Assembly (NCBI RefSeq): GCF_009362735.1
Contig: NZ_WHNP01000007.1
Span: 124,001 to 188,000, forward strand
Length of the DNA: 64,000 bases
Source of the DNA: Paraburkholderia franconis
GTDB lineage: Bacteria; Pseudomonadota; Gammaproteobacteria; Burkholderiales; Burkholderiaceae
Direction of reading: 5' to 3'
Shown: one piece after another, positions 48,499 through 59,528 of the stretch
How positions within the stretch are numbered: position 1 is the stretch's first letter
Layout of the letters: each line of letters opens with the position of its first letter
Notes under the pieces: model-generated
Databases searched by the model: none
Told to the model about the DNA's origin: nothing
Seen by the model: the letters and a program-made list of their open reading frames with translations, nothing else
Translations under genes and position numbers: made by a program

Positions 48499-48551
48499 CT
48501 CGATTCGCTGCCAGCCGCCGCAACGATGCGCGGCGGCATTCACAAGGCTGG

Positions 48552-49136
48552 CTAGCTTGCGTCCGACGAACGTTCCTGGCCGCGCTTGATCCATGCGCCG
48601 AGGTTGTGGGGGCGCACCGTGTCCCACTCCTCGAACGGCTGATGGATCCACGGGTTCGTCGCGAGATACTGGACGTGATAGTCCGGTTTCACCTTCGAGC
48701 ACGCCTTCCACCACAGTACGGCCGAACGGACCGATGTAATGGCCGGATATCGTTCCTTCAGATGCTGCTGCACGCGCGCGAGCGTCACACCCGAGTCGAC
48801 CAGATCGTCGACGAGCAGCACGTTGCCCGACAGTTCGCCGCGCGTCATCGTGATGTATTGCGCGATGTCGAGTTCGCCCTGCTCCGTGCCCGCCGCTTCG
48901 CGATACGAGCTGGTCGCGAGAATGGCCAGCGGCAGATCGTAGATGCGCGACAGCTGGTCGCCGACACGCAGGCCGCCGCGCGCGAGGCACAGGATCTTGT
49001 CGAACTTCCAGCCTGATTCGTGCACATTCAGCGCGAGCATTTCGATCAGCCGGTGGTATTCGTCCCAGCCGACCCACAGATTGCGGTCATCGTTGCGTGG
49101 GTCTTTCATCGCAATCATCGGTACACCCTGCGTCAT
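48552..49136 (-). CDS. Purine-type phosphoribosyltransferase (xanthine/hypoxanthine class)
   Basis: A 194-residue type I phosphoribosyltransferase. The PRPP-binding loop is VLLVDDLVDSGVTLAR near residue 105, and KILCLARGGLRVGDQL provides the pyrophosphate loop. The C-terminal YLATNPWIHQPFEEWD has the Trp-rich hood seen in Gpt-like enzymes. Its place three bases after purA fits purine salvage, converting xanthine, guanine or hypoxanthine to the nucleotide. The exact base cannot be read from sequence. Confidence 0.88.
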   Translation of the reverse strand: MTQGVPMIAMKDPRNDDRNLWVGWDEYHRLIEMLALNVHESGWKFDKILCLARGGLRVGDQLSRIYDLPLAILATSSYREAAGTEQGELDIAQYITMTRGELSGNVLLVDDLVDSGVTLARVQQHLKERYPAITSVRSAVLWWKACSKVKPDYHVQYLATNPWIHQPFEEWDTVRPHNLGAWIKRGQERSSDAS

Positions 49137-49139
49137 GTA

Positions 49140-50516
<1,377 letters not shown>

Positions 50517-50690
50517 TTACCTATGTTCGACGACGGTTCCCGATTTTTTCACCGAGTGATCGCGGGATTTTTCCGTTTCGGCTCAAAGGCATGCGATGCG
50601 GCGACGGGCTTTAGCTCTGTCACGCGCGGCTCGCGGCGGCACGCATCCCGATGGTTGCGGCGGCACGCTCCATATGACGCAGTGCGTAAT

Positions 50691-50727
50691 CACGACACTG
50701 AGCACGACACTCAGGCACGACACTCAA
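50691..50727. repeat. Three tandem copies of a 12-13-bp repeat at the hisZ 3' end
   Basis: CACGACACTGAG, CACGACACTCAG and GCACGACACTCAA follow each other. The hisZ stop codon (50724-50726) lies within the last copy, so the array begins exactly at the end of the gene. Effect unknown. Confidence 0.7.
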
Positions 50728-51875
50728 GGCTTCGCTTCGACGACCCACTGGCCGTTGCGCTCGATCAGCACGCGGTCGCACGCAAATTCGTCGAGCGCGT
50801 GATCGTGGCCCGGCAGTGCCTGGATCACGACTTCGCCTGCGTCGCGCAACGCGGCAACGCTCGTGCGCAGCGCGTCGTCGTGCTGCCACGGCGCGAGAAT
50901 GGCGCTGCTGCGCGCCTCGATGGGCGATATGCGCGCGACTTCGCGCAGGTCCAGCGAGAAGCCCGTTGCCGCGCGGGCGCGGCCATACGCCTGACCGACC
51001 TTGTCGTATCGGCCGCCGCGCGCGACGGCATTCGGCACGCCGTCGACATACGCCGAGAACATCACGCCACTGTGGTACGCATAGCCACGCAGATCGGCGA
51101 GATCGATCATCACTTCCGCGCCGCCGACCTGCTGCGCGAGGAACGCGAGATCGTCTAGCGCGCGCGAGATTTCCGGCGCGTTCGGCAGTCGCGCGCGCGC
51201 CTCCTCGAGCACCGATGCGTCGCCATAGAGCGTGGGCAGCGCGCGCAGCGCGTCGCGCGTGACGGACGTGAGATTCGCCGTCAATTCGTTCAGCAGCGGC
51301 ACGTCCTTGCCCGCGAGGGCTTCGAACAGCGCTTCGCCGAGCGACGCGGCAGCCGGCTCGTTGTCGATCAGCGCACCAAGCACGGCCGCGTGGCACAGGT
51401 CGAGACGCACCCTGCCGAGGCCCGCCAGATGCAGCGCATCGAGCATCAGTTGCTGGATCTCGAGGTCCGCTTCGAGGCCCGCATGACCGTAGATTTCAGC
51501 GCCGATCTGGATCTGCTCGCGCGTCGCGTGCAGGCCGCGCGGACGCGTATGCAGCACGTTGCCCGCATAGCACAGCCGCGTCACGCCCTGGCGGTTCAGC
51601 AGGTGCGCATCGATGCGCGCAACCTGCGGCGTGATGTCGGCGCGCAAGCCCAACGTGCGGCCCGACAGCTGATCGACGAGCTTGAAGGTGCGCAGATTCA
51701 GGTCGCTGCCGCCGCCCGTCAGCAGCGACTCCAGGTATTCGAGCAGAGGCGGCATGACCATCTCGTAGCCGTATGCGCGAAAACGGTCGAGCAGCCGGCG
51801 GCGAAGTTCTTCGATCTTGCGTGCCTCCGATGGCAGCACGTCGGCAATGTTCTCGGGAAGTAACCAGGTCGACAT
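50724..51875 (-). CDS. hisZ: ATP phosphoribosyltransferase regulatory subunit
   Basis: A 383-residue HisZ, a catalytically inactive relative of histidyl-tRNA synthetase that forms a complex with short HisG and allows histidine feedback inhibition. It opens with [21 protein letters not shown]. The HisRS-like motif 2 region [16 protein letters not shown] is recognisable, and the anticodon-binding domain of HisS is absent, as in HisZ. HisG is not adjacent. A true HisS lies at 60.2-61.6 kb, so the two relatives are both present. Confidence 0.94.
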   Translation of the reverse strand: MSTWLLPENIADVLPSEARKIEELRRRLLDRFRAYGYEMVMPPLLEYLESLLTGGGSDLNLRTFKLVDQLSGRTLGLRADITPQVARIDAHLLNRQGVTRLCYAGNVLHTRPRGLHATREQIQIGAEIYGHAGLEADLEIQQLMLDALHLAGLGRVRLDLCHAAVLGALIDNEPAAASLGEALFEALAGKDVPLLNELTANLTSVTRDALRALPTLYGDASVLEEARARLPNAPEISRALDDLAFLAQQVGGAEVMIDLADLRGYAYHSGVMFSAYVDGVPNAVARGGRYDKVGQAYGRARAATGFSLDLREVARISPIEARSSAILAPWQHDDALRTSVAALRDAGEVVIQALPGHDHALDEFACDRVLIERNGQWVVEAKP

Positions 51876-52154
51876 CGATACAGTCCTACGACGGTGAATC
51901 CGGCGTCATGGCAAACGCCGTTGGAAATATGAATGACGCGCGGTGCACGGGGACACGATGCTTTCGTGCCGGCGTTGCGCGTTGCGTTCGGCCAGCAGCG
52001 GCGAATGCTGGCCAATCGATGCTGCCCGGAGGCGCCGCGGCGCTCAGCGTGCGATCGAACCCGACAACGGCGCGCGATGCCGCAAGTTCAATGCATGAAG
52101 TCCGTGTACGAACCGCGCCTCATGAGCGCCGTTCGATGCCGCATGGACCCTTGG

Positions 52155-52346
52155 TTATGTCGCAACCATCAGCAGCAACAGCCCGAGCACCATGACGATC
52201 AGTCCGCCGATCCGGATATGGTGCGGCGGACGCTCCGCTATTTTACGAAACGTGTCGCGCCAGGCGCTCGGAAATACAAACGGGAACATCCCCTCGATGA
52301 TCAGCATCAGTGCGATCGCGAGCAAAAACGAGCCGGCTATGTCCAT
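52155..52346 (-). CDS. DUF2065 small membrane protein (YjeT-like)
   Basis: A 63-residue protein with two membrane helices: SFLLAIALMLIIEGMFPFVF and IGGLIVMVLGLLLLMV, joined by a basic loop with RDTFRKIAERPP. This matches DUF2065, which lies after hflC in many proteobacteria. Function unknown; the position suggests a link to HflKC. It lies 43 bases after hflC. Confidence 0.9.
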   Translation of the reverse strand: MDIAGSFLLAIALMLIIEGMFPFVFPSAWRDTFRKIAERPPHHIRIGGLIVMVLGLLLLMVAT

Positions 52347-52389
52347 GCGATGCGGCCGCCGCGATGCGTTTGCCGCGGCGCTCCCGTAA

Positions 52390-53310
52390 TCAGTGTTTGT
52401 TGTGCGCGCCCGTCGACGCGCCGGAAGTCGGTTGAGCAGCGGCGGCTGCGCCGTCCGGGCTGCGCATGAAGCGGAAGAACTCGCTGCTCGAGTCGACGAC
52501 CATCACGTCGCCCGGCTTGAAGCTGTTCTTGTAGGCCTGCATGCTTTGGTAGAACTGATAGAACTGCGGGTCGCGGCCGAATGCGTCGGCGGCAATCGAT
52601 GCGGCCTTGCCGTCGCCGTCGCCCTTGATCGACTGCGCCTGCTTGTACGCGTCGGCGAGGATCGCCTGCTGCTGATGGCCGGCATCCGCCTTGATCTGAT
52701 CCGCTTCCGCCGCGCCTTGCGCGCGCTCCTGGCTGGCCGCCTCTTCGCGCGCGGCGATCATGCGCTTGTAAACCGCGTCGGCCATCGTAGCGGGGAAATC
52801 GATGCGCGTGAGCTGCACGTCGATCACATCGACGCCCAGCGACGCCGCGCCCTTCTGCATGCCGTCGCGCGCCTCGGTTGCAATCGCATCCTGCTTCGCG
52901 AGCGCGTCGGGCAACGAGTACCTCGCGAACGCGTCGCCGAGCGCGCCACGCGCGAGCAGCGCGAGACGATCGGGCAGGCTCTGCATGTCGCCCTTCGTTT
53001 CCGCGATCAGCTTCACGGGATCGGACACACGGAACTTCACGACGGGATTCACAAGCACTTCCGTCTTGTCGGACGTCACGTAGTGGTCCTCGTCGGGAGA
53101 ATCGAGCGACTGGATGCGCGTATCCACCGACGTCACCGTCTGTAACGGCGGCGGCAGCTTCACGTGCAAGCCGGGACCAGCAAGCGTCGGCGCGGCGTCA
53201 CCGCGCGCGGCAACGACGGCCATATGTCGCTGATCGACGACGAACACCATCGACGATGCCGCGAACAGCACGATCACAATGGCTACGACGAGCGCAACGA
53301 TTTTATTCAT
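52390..53310 (-). CDS. hflC: HflC, membrane protease modulator (SPFH domain)
   Basis: A 306-residue SPFH protein that with HflK forms the periplasmic-facing ring regulating FtsH. One N-terminal membrane helix (IVALVVAIVIVLFAASSMVFV) leads to the SPFH domain (VVDQRHMAVVAARGD through VQLTRIDFP). A charged helix (REEAASQERAQGAAEADQI) and the segment DPQFYQFYQSMQAYKNSF close it. The C-terminus is an Ala/Ser tail. It is 11 bases after hflK. Confidence 0.95.
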   Translation of the reverse strand: MNKIVALVVAIVIVLFAASSMVFVVDQRHMAVVAARGDAAPTLAGPGLHVKLPPPLQTVTSVDTRIQSLDSPDEDHYVTSDKTEVLVNPVVKFRVSDPVKLIAETKGDMQSLPDRLALLARGALGDAFARYSLPDALAKQDAIATEARDGMQKGAASLGVDVIDVQLTRIDFPATMADAVYKRMIAAREEAASQERAQGAAEADQIKADAGHQQQAILADAYKQAQSIKGDGDGKAASIAADAFGRDPQFYQFYQSMQAYKNSFKPGDVMVVDSSSEFFRFMRSPDGAAAAAQPTSGASTGAHNKH

Positions 53311-53321
53311 GTTCGCGCTCC

Positions 53322-54728
53322 TTATTGCAGTTCGTCTTCGCGGCCGCGGCTGCGAAACGAATCGCGCGAACGGAATGCGTCGCTCGCGGCAGCGGCCTGG
53401 CTTGCGCTGCTTACCGGCGCGGCGGGCGGCGCGACGATGGTCGGCGGGTTGCCACCCTGGGTTGCCGGCTGCGCGTTGGACGGATTCGGCGCGCCCGGTG
53501 CATTCGGCGTGGACGGCGCGGCCTGGGCGCCCGGTGAGGAGCCAGCCGCAGCCGCCTCGGCCGAACGCTGACGCGTCGCCTCGACCAGCTTGTCGAGCGG
53601 CAGATAGAGGACGTTGCTGCCTGACTTGCTGTCGACGAACACCTTCGTCGCATTCGAATAGATCTGCTGCATGGTTTCGAGGTATATGCGCTCGCGTATC
53701 ACGGCGGGCGCCTTCGAGTACTGCGCGTACACTTCCTTGAAGCGCTCGGCGTCGCCTTCCGCCTGCGCCACCACGCGGTCGCTGTAGGTTTTCGCGTCGT
53801 CGATCATGCGCGCGGCTTCCGCCTGCGCGCGCGGCAGCAGATCGCTCGCGTAGGCCTGCGCGTCGCGCTTCGCCCGCTCGCGGTCCTGATGCGCCTTCGC
53901 GGCGTCGTCGAATGCGGCCTGCACCTGATCGGGTGCCCGCACGCTCTGGATCGTCACGCCCGTGACGGCGAGCCCCGCGTGATATTCATCAAGGGAATGC
54001 TGGATCGCTTCAGTCAGTTGTGCGCGGATGGCTTCGCGGTCCTGATAGAGGATGTCGTTGGTGCTGCGCGAGCCGACGATCCGGCGCACGGCCGCCTGCG
54101 CTGCCTGCATCACACTGAGGTCGGGATCGGCGCTGCGGAACAGGTAGTCGGTCGGCTTGCGAATCTGGTACTGCACAGCGAAGCGCACATCGACGATATC
54201 GGTATCGTGCGTGAGCATCGACGCGTCCTTCACGTTCGCGAGACGCACGACGTTGTTGCGGCCGATTTCGACGGAACGCACCTGGCCGACGTTGACGACT
54301 TCATGTGATTCGAACGGATACGGCAGACGCCAGTGCACGCCTTGCGCCGCCGTGCCGCGCAACTGGCCGAAGCGCAGCACGACGGCCTCCTGGCCGTCCT
54401 GGACGACGAACACGCCGCTGCCGAGATAGATCGCGATCAACACGCCGATGATGATGCCGACACCGATGCGCGCGCCGCGCCCGTTGTCGGGACGACGGTC
54501 GCCGCCTCCGCCCTTGCGGCCGAACATGCGTGACAGGCGCCGGTTGAAGTCGCGCCACATTTCGTCCAGATCGGGCGGTCCTTCGTTTTCCTTGCCGTTA
54601 GGCGGACGCTTCGAATCGTTCAGACGCTGGCGGTCGCCATTGCTATCGCCCCGGCCCCACCGCGGGTCGTTCAGCGACAACATGGCGCGCAGACGCAGCC
54701 AGATACTCCGCTCGTTGTAATCGTTCAC
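53322..54728 (-). CDS. hflK: HflK, membrane protease modulator (SPFH domain)
   Basis: A 468-residue HflK. An N-terminal Gly/Asp/Arg-rich cytoplasmic part (about 85 residues, including GPPDLDEMWRDFNRRL) precedes one membrane helix (IGVGIIIGVLIAIYLGSGVF). The SPFH domain follows, with VVQDGQEAVVLRFGQL and a long charged helix (ARMIDDAKTYSDRVVAQAEG). The C-terminal 60 residues are Pro/Ala/Gly-rich and disordered. It pairs with HflC and lies 30 bases after hflX. Confidence 0.95.
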   Translation of the reverse strand: MNDYNERSIWLRLRAMLSLNDPRWGRGDSNGDRQRLNDSKRPPNGKENEGPPDLDEMWRDFNRRLSRMFGRKGGGGDRRPDNGRGARIGVGIIIGVLIAIYLGSGVFVVQDGQEAVVLRFGQLRGTAAQGVHWRLPYPFESHEVVNVGQVRSVEIGRNNVVRLANVKDASMLTHDTDIVDVRFAVQYQIRKPTDYLFRSADPDLSVMQAAQAAVRRIVGSRSTNDILYQDREAIRAQLTEAIQHSLDEYHAGLAVTGVTIQSVRAPDQVQAAFDDAAKAHQDRERAKRDAQAYASDLLPRAQAEAARMIDDAKTYSDRVVAQAEGDAERFKEVYAQYSKAPAVIRERIYLETMQQIYSNATKVFVDSKSGSNVLYLPLDKLVEATRQRSAEAAAAGSSPGAQAAPSTPNAPGAPNPSNAQPATQGGNPPTIVAPPAAPVSSASQAAAASDAFRSRDSFRSRGREDELQ

Positions 54729-54758
54729 CTGTGTTCGTTCACCAGAGTAGACAGCGGG

Positions 54759-56003
54759 TCAATGCAATTGGAACGGGTCGATGCCCGTGTCTGGGATCTT
54801 GCGGTCTTCGCGGTGGTCTTCGCCCGCATCATCGCGCTGATCTTGTTGAAATGCCGCGGCTCTCGGGTCTCCCTCCGACAGTAGACCGTCAGATTCCGAA
54901 AGATGTTCGGCTGTTGCGATTTCGGCGATGGCAGCGCGCAGTGTGTCAAGCCCTTGCCCCGTGCGCGCGCTCAAAAAGACGCGCGAAATATTACCATACT
55001 CGTCCCGCTCGACCGCGTCGCCTCGGGCCGCCAGCTCTGGCACGGCGTCGATTTTGTTGAACACGAGCACCTGCCGGATGGTGTCCGCGCCGATCTCGCG
55101 CAAGACGTCATTGACCTGATCGATCTGATCGAGCCGCACCGCACTCGATGCATCCACAACGTGCAGCAGCAGATCGGCGTGAATCGTTTCTTCGAGCGTC
55201 GCGCGAAATGCCGCCACCAGTTGGTGAGGCAGCTCGCGGATAAATCCTACGGTGTCCGATACGACGATCTGCCCCACCTCCTCGCCGAGATAGACGCGGC
55301 GCGAAGTCGTATCGAGCGTCGCGAACAGCTGATCGGCGGCATACGCTTGCGCTTTCGTCAGCGCATTGAACAGCGTGGACTTGCCCGCGTTCGTATAGCC
55401 GACGAGCGACACCGACATCGTCTGGTTGCGCGCGCGCGCACGGCGTTGCGTGCCGTGCTGGCGACGCAGCTTTTCGAGCCGCCCCTTGAGCATCTTGATG
55501 CGATCGCCGATCAGCCGGCGGTCGGTTTCGAGCTGCGTTTCACCGGGGCCACGCAGGCCGATACCGCCCTTTTGCCGTTCCAGGTGAGTCCACGCGCGAA
55601 TCAGCCGCGTCGCGAGATATTGCAGCTGCGCGAGCTCGACCTGCAGCTTGCCTTCGTGGCTGCGCGCGCGCTGCGCGAAGATGTCGAGAATGAGGCTCGT
55701 GCGATCGACGACGCGTCTGTTAAGCGCACGCTCCAGATTGCGTTGCTGAGCCGGTGCGAGTGCGTGATTGAAGATGACGATTTCGATGTCGTTCGCCTCG
55801 CACGCGACGCGTAATTCCTCGGCCTTGCCGCTGCCGACGAACATGGCGGCATCGGGGCTCGAACGGCGTCCGGTGAGGGTGACGGCAGGATGGGCGCCCG
55901 CACTTTGCGCGAGCAGGCTGAGTTCTTCGAGACTGGCTTCGAAATCGATTTTGCCGAAGTCGATGCCGACAAGCGCTGCGTTGATCAAATTGGTGGATGT
56001 CAA
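54759..56003 (-). CDS. hflX: Ribosome-associated GTPase HflX
   Basis: A 414-residue HflX, a GTPase that splits stalled or hibernating 70S ribosomes. The N-terminal HflX domain (VGSGKAEELRVAC, then NLERALNRRVVDRTSLIL) is followed by a coiled linker (RGPGETQLETDRRLI). The G domain has VSLVGYTNAGKSTLFNAL (G1), DTVGFIRELP (G3) and VFNKIDAVP (G4). About 50 extra residues follow the G domain, charged and low in complexity. It lies 58 bases after hfq and 30 before hflK, the usual hfq-hflX-hflK-hflC order. Confidence 0.96.
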   Translation of the reverse strand: MTSTNLINAALVGIDFGKIDFEASLEELSLLAQSAGAHPAVTLTGRRSSPDAAMFVGSGKAEELRVACEANDIEIVIFNHALAPAQQRNLERALNRRVVDRTSLILDIFAQRARSHEGKLQVELAQLQYLATRLIRAWTHLERQKGGIGLRGPGETQLETDRRLIGDRIKMLKGRLEKLRRQHGTQRRARARNQTMSVSLVGYTNAGKSTLFNALTKAQAYAADQLFATLDTTSRRVYLGEEVGQIVVSDTVGFIRELPHQLVAAFRATLEETIHADLLLHVVDASSAVRLDQIDQVNDVLREIGADTIRQVLVFNKIDAVPELAARGDAVERDEYGNISRVFLSARTGQGLDTLRAAIAEIATAEHLSESDGLLSEGDPRAAAFQQDQRDDAGEDHREDRKIPDTGIDPFQLH

Positions 56004-56061
56004 AATGAAGCGGCCGGTCAGTGTCGCCAGCCGACGACGCTCGACCGGCCGCGACGAGAGG

Positions 56062-56298
56062 TTAGGACGATTCGGAATCGGGGTGGAAATTCACCGGACG
56101 GGCAGGCACGACGGTCGAGATTGCGTGCTTGTACACCATCTGGGTCACCGTATTCCGGAGCAACACGACGTACTGGTCGAACGATTCAATGTTCCCTTGA
56201 AGCTTGATGCCGTTGACGAGATAGATCGAGACCGGCACGTGCTCTTTACGCAGTGCGTTCAAAAACGGGTCTTGTAACAATTGCCCTTTGTTGCTCAT
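56062..56298 (-). CDS. hfq: RNA chaperone Hfq
   Basis: A 78-residue Hfq, the hexameric Sm-like chaperone for small RNAs. Sm1 is [20 protein letters not shown] with the proximal-face residues, and Sm2 contains [20 protein letters not shown] with the conserved YKHA. The C-terminal tail is short ([14 protein letters not shown]), as in betaproteobacteria. A TATAGT box on the minus strand (56372-56377) suggests its own promoter after der. Confidence 0.97.
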   Translation of the reverse strand: MSNKGQLLQDPFLNALRKEHVPVSIYLVNGIKLQGNIESFDQYVVLLRNTVTQMVYKHAISTVVPARPVNFHPDSESS

Positions 56299-56371
56299 AG
56301 CAAACTCCGTATTTTTTTGCAGGTTGACTTAATTGCCGCCGAAGAAAAAGAAATCCGCCGTCAATCGCTAC

Positions 56372-56377
56372 ACTATA
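56372..56377 (-). promoter_or_regulatory. Candidate -10 box for hfq
   Basis: TATAGT on the minus strand about 74 bases before the hfq start, within an AT-rich stretch. No convincing -35 box lies at the correct distance, so an activator or another sigma factor might be involved. Confidence 0.4.
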
Positions 56378-56403
56378 GCCGATTTTTATTGACCAGCGCT
56401 TCG

Positions 56404-56421
56404 CCTGGCCATTCGGCCAGG
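56404..56421. repeat. Hairpin element CCTGGCC-GGCCAGG, copy 2
   Basis: CCTGGCC and GGCCAGG pair around ATTC between der and hfq. It nearly matches the hairpin at 33263-33284 before mutS. No T-run follows. Confidence 0.5.
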
Positions 56422-56464
56422 AGCCAGTCTACATGCGGGTTTCGGGCCCGGTCGCCGGCGCGTT

Positions 56465-57802
56465 TCAGCCCTTGTCCGCGTAGGGGTTCGTCGACGACCG
56501 GAACTCTATCCGCAATGGAGTGCCCGTCAGCGCGAAAGTTTCCCGGAAGCGGTTTTCGAGGTAGCGCTTATATGTGTCGGTGACGGCATCGAGCGCGTTG
56601 CCGTGGATCACGATGATCGGCGGATTCTGTCCCCCCTGGTGCGCGTAGCGCAGTTTCGGACGCACGGGACCGCGACGGCGCGGCTGCTGGAACTCGACGG
56701 CCTCGATCAGCGCACGCGTAAGCTTCGGCGTCGGCAGCTTGGACATCGCGGCCTTGTACGCGTCGTCGACGGAGCGCATCAGCGGGCCGATTCCCGTCTT
56801 TTCGGCTGCGGAAATGAAATGGAACTTCGCGAACTCGAGGAATTTTAGCTTGCGCTGAAGATCGTTTTTCGTGCGCTCACGCACATGCGGATCGAGCCCG
56901 TCCCACTTGTTCACGCCGACCACGAGCGCCCGCCCCTGCTCGACGACGAAGCCCGCGATATGCGCATCCTGTTCCGAAATGTCCTGGCGTGCGTCGAGCA
57001 GCAGGATCACGACGTTGGCATCGGAGATCGATTGCAGTGTCTTCACGACCGAGAATTTCTCGATCGCCTCGAACACCTTGCCGCGCTTGCGCAGGCCGGC
57101 CGTGTCGATCAGCGTGTATTTTTTGCCTTGCCGCTCGAAGTCGACGTAGATCGAATCGCGCGTCGTGCCGGGCATGTCGAACGCGATCACGCGGTCTTCG
57201 CCGATCAGCGTGTTCACGAGCGTCGATTTGCCGACGTTCGGCCGCCCGACGATCGCGATCTTGATGCCGTGCGCTTTCTTCTCTTCCTCGCTCTCTTCCG
57301 GCTGGCCGGCGTACGCGGCGTCGAGCGCCTCGTTGATCATCTCCGCGACACCGTCGCCGTGCGCAGCGGAAATCGCGCGCGGGTCGCCGAGGCCGAGTTC
57401 ATAGAAGTCGGCAGCCACGGCCGAATAGCGCATGCCCTCGGCCTTGTTGACGACGAGGAAAATCGGCCGGCCCGTCTTGCGCAGATAGTCGGCGATCGAC
57501 TTGTCCTGCGGCGCGAGACCGTTGCGGCCGTCGACGATGAAGACGACGATGTCCGACTCTTCGACAGCCTGGCGCGTCTGGCGCGCCATTTCGTGCAGAA
57601 TGCCGTCCTTCGCAACGGGTTCGAAGCCGCCCGTATCGACGACGAGATACGGCCGGTCGCCGAGGCGTCCTTCGCCGTAGTGACGGTCGCGTGTGAGGCC
57701 CGGCAAATCGGCGACGAGCGCATCGCGCGAACGCGTGAGCCGGTTGAACAGCGTGGATTTCCCCACATTGGGGCGCCCGACGAGGGCAATAACGGGTTTC
57801 AT
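56465..57802 (-). CDS. der: Ribosome biogenesis GTPase Der
   Basis: A 445-residue Der (EngA) with two tandem GTPase domains, needed for 50S subunit assembly. First domain: [34 protein letters not shown]. Second: [39 protein letters not shown]-like C-terminal domain ([19 protein letters not shown]) ends it. The start is ATG 57802; the frame extends to 57877 without similarity. It is separated from bamB by an unusual 513 bases, so it probably has its own promoter. Confidence 0.97.
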   Translation of the reverse strand: MKPVIALVGRPNVGKSTLFNRLTRSRDALVADLPGLTRDRHYGEGRLGDRPYLVVDTGGFEPVAKDGILHEMARQTRQAVEESDIVVFIVDGRNGLAPQDKSIADYLRKTGRPIFLVVNKAEGMRYSAVAADFYELGLGDPRAISAAHGDGVAEMINEALDAAYAGQPEESEEEKKAHGIKIAIVGRPNVGKSTLVNTLIGEDRVIAFDMPGTTRDSIYVDFERQGKKYTLIDTAGLRKRGKVFEAIEKFSVVKTLQSISDANVVILLLDARQDISEQDAHIAGFVVEQGRALVVGVNKWDGLDPHVRERTKNDLQRKLKFLEFAKFHFISAAEKTGIGPLMRSVDDAYKAAMSKLPTPKLTRALIEAVEFQQPRRRGPVRPKLRYAHQGGQNPPIIVIHGNALDAVTDTYKRYLENRFRETFALTGTPLRIEFRSSTNPYADKG

Positions 57803-58315
57803 CAGATGTTGTTCACAATGAAGCGCGGCGTCGAAAACCCGACCTTCCGCACTGGCAACGCCATGCGGCCGTTGCACGGCTGCGTTTGACGAAAATTATC
57901 ACGAATTTGACCCGTTTCGGACGCGCGGAGCTTGCGCAGACGAACGGATTTCAGGTTGGCTGCCTGGGTGGCCGCGTCGATCGTGAAGCCCAAGGTTCAG
58001 CACGCATTGCATCGAATGCACGAAGCAGCGATTGCTGCCGCCGCCTCGTTGCAATCGTTCACCAACGACAGCAGCACAACACGCATTGATGGATCGCCCG
58101 CGCAGCCCGACCGACGATCTCGAATTTTTGACGGCATTGCAGGCGGTCCGCCTGGTCCCGTTCGACGGGACTCGGGCAGCAACCATTCGCCGAATCATTG
58201 GGCGCCATCGACGCCCCGTTGGCACCCTAAAAAAATGCATGCGGCCGGCAGAGCCGGCCCACATGTCACCGCACAACGCTCTGGGAATCAGACGCGCCGC
58301 ACAGCCCAACAGCCT
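57803..58315. other. Long non-coding interval between bamB and der
   Basis: 513 bases between two genes that are usually closer. A GC-rich hairpin with a T-run at 58229-58259 near the bamB end could terminate bamB transcription. The rest has no gene I can support; open frames here have atypical codon use and no ribosome-binding site. It presumably holds the promoter of der. Confidence 0.5.
58229..58259 (-). terminator. Possible terminator after bamB
   Basis: On the minus strand GGCCGGC and GCCGGCC pair around a three-base loop; eight bases later comes TTTTTTT. The distance from stem to T-run is too long for an ideal terminator. Confidence 0.4.
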
Positions 58316-59461
58316 TTAACGCGGACGGAATCCGTACAGGTCGCCGTCATGCGTCTGCACGACCAACGTGTCACCGGCCAGGACCGGCGCAGCCGTGATC
58401 GCGCTGCCATCCGTCTTCGCGCGGGCGACGAAGGTGCCGTCGTCGCGCGACAGGAAGTGCACGAAACCCTTGTAGTCGCCCACAACGGCGGCATGGCCGA
58501 GCAGCAGCGGCACGCTGACGTCGCGGCTCTTCAACTGGTCGTTGCGCCACAACTGCTGGCCCGTCGTAGCGTCGAACGCCGAGACGATCGCCCAGTCATC
58601 GCCCGCCACCACGACGCGGTCATCCTGTGCAAGGCCGCTCGTGCTCGAAAACGCCTTTTCCCACAGCGCACGGCCCGAGTTCGCGTCGAAGCAGCCGAGC
58701 TGCCCCTGGAACGTCACCGCGCAGGTTTCGGCGCCGACCAGCGTCGGCGGGCCCGTCACGTCGTTGATGCGCTCGACTTCCGTCACGCCCTTCGGATACG
58801 ACACAGGCGTCGTCCAGTAAGCATCGCCCGTCTGCAGGTTGATCGCCGCGAACTGGCCGCCCGGGAAACCGGCCAGCACGGCCGCGTCACCCGCGAACGT
58901 CATGCCCGACGACACGCGCAGATTGAGCGGCACCGCGCGATTGCGATAGTTCCACTTCTGCTCGCCCGTTTGCGCATTGAACGCGGTGATCTGGCCGTCA
59001 ACGGTGCGCACGACCACGAGGCCGTTGCCGACGAGCGGCGGCGACAGGATTTCGCCCGGCGCGGTGCCTTTCCACGACAGCTTGCCGTTCTGGTCGAGCA
59101 CGAACACTTCGCCCTTCAGGCCGCCGACAGCCGTGAGCGTGCCGTCCGTGCCGACGCCCGCCGACAGGTCGCCGTCGAGCTTCGTGCGCCACACGTCCTT
59201 GCCAGTCTTCGCGTCGATCTTCGCGACGGAGCCGTTCGCGCCCGCCGCATACACGGCGTCGCCGACGGCAACGGGCGAGAACATATAGCGCCCGGCCTTG
59301 CCGACACTAGCCGTCCACGTCTGCTGGACATCGAGCACGGGCTTGAACTCGGTGAGCGGCGTAGGCACGCGGCGCTCGTCTTTCGACGATGAGCAGGCCG
59401 TCAGAGCGAGCACGGTCATCGCACAGGCAACGGGCACGGCGTAACGTTTCAGCAGATTCAT
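58316..59461 (-). CDS. bamB: Outer membrane protein assembly factor BamB
   Basis: A 381-residue lipoprotein of the BAM complex, which inserts beta-barrel proteins into the outer membrane. The signal peptide ends in LTACSS (lipobox; Cys near residue 23). Eight PQQ-like beta-propeller blades follow, visible as repeated segments such as KIDAKTGKDVWRTKL, AFNAQTGEQKWNYR and CFDANSGRALWEKAF. The length is that of the family. It lies 67 bases after the yfgM-like gene. Confidence 0.95.
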   Translation of the reverse strand: MNLLKRYAVPVACAMTVLALTACSSSKDERRVPTPLTEFKPVLDVQQTWTASVGKAGRYMFSPVAVGDAVYAAGANGSVAKIDAKTGKDVWRTKLDGDLSAGVGTDGTLTAVGGLKGEVFVLDQNGKLSWKGTAPGEILSPPLVGNGLVVVRTVDGQITAFNAQTGEQKWNYRNRAVPLNLRVSSGMTFAGDAAVLAGFPGGQFAAINLQTGDAYWTTPVSYPKGVTEVERINDVTGPPTLVGAETCAVTFQGQLGCFDANSGRALWEKAFSSTSGLAQDDRVVVAGDDWAIVSAFDATTGQQLWRNDQLKSRDVSVPLLLGHAAVVGDYKGFVHFLSRDDGTFVARAKTDGSAITAAPVLAGDTLVVQTHDGDLYGFRPR

Positions 59462-59528
59462 CGGTGAGCGAAGCATGTAGATTTAGTGATCAAAAGGAAA
59501 CGGCAGACGCTGCAACAGCCTGCAACGC

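Noticed and set aside
46308..49016. 902-codon plus-strand open frame opposite kup and the phosphoribosyltransferase
   Set aside because: Composition (His/Arg/Asp/Gln-rich) is that of an antisense shadow; the minus strand encodes an intact Kup and phosphoribosyltransferase.
57899..58309. Minus-strand 136-codon open frame between bamB and der
   Set aside because: No ribosome-binding site, no similarity and atypical composition; left as non-coding.
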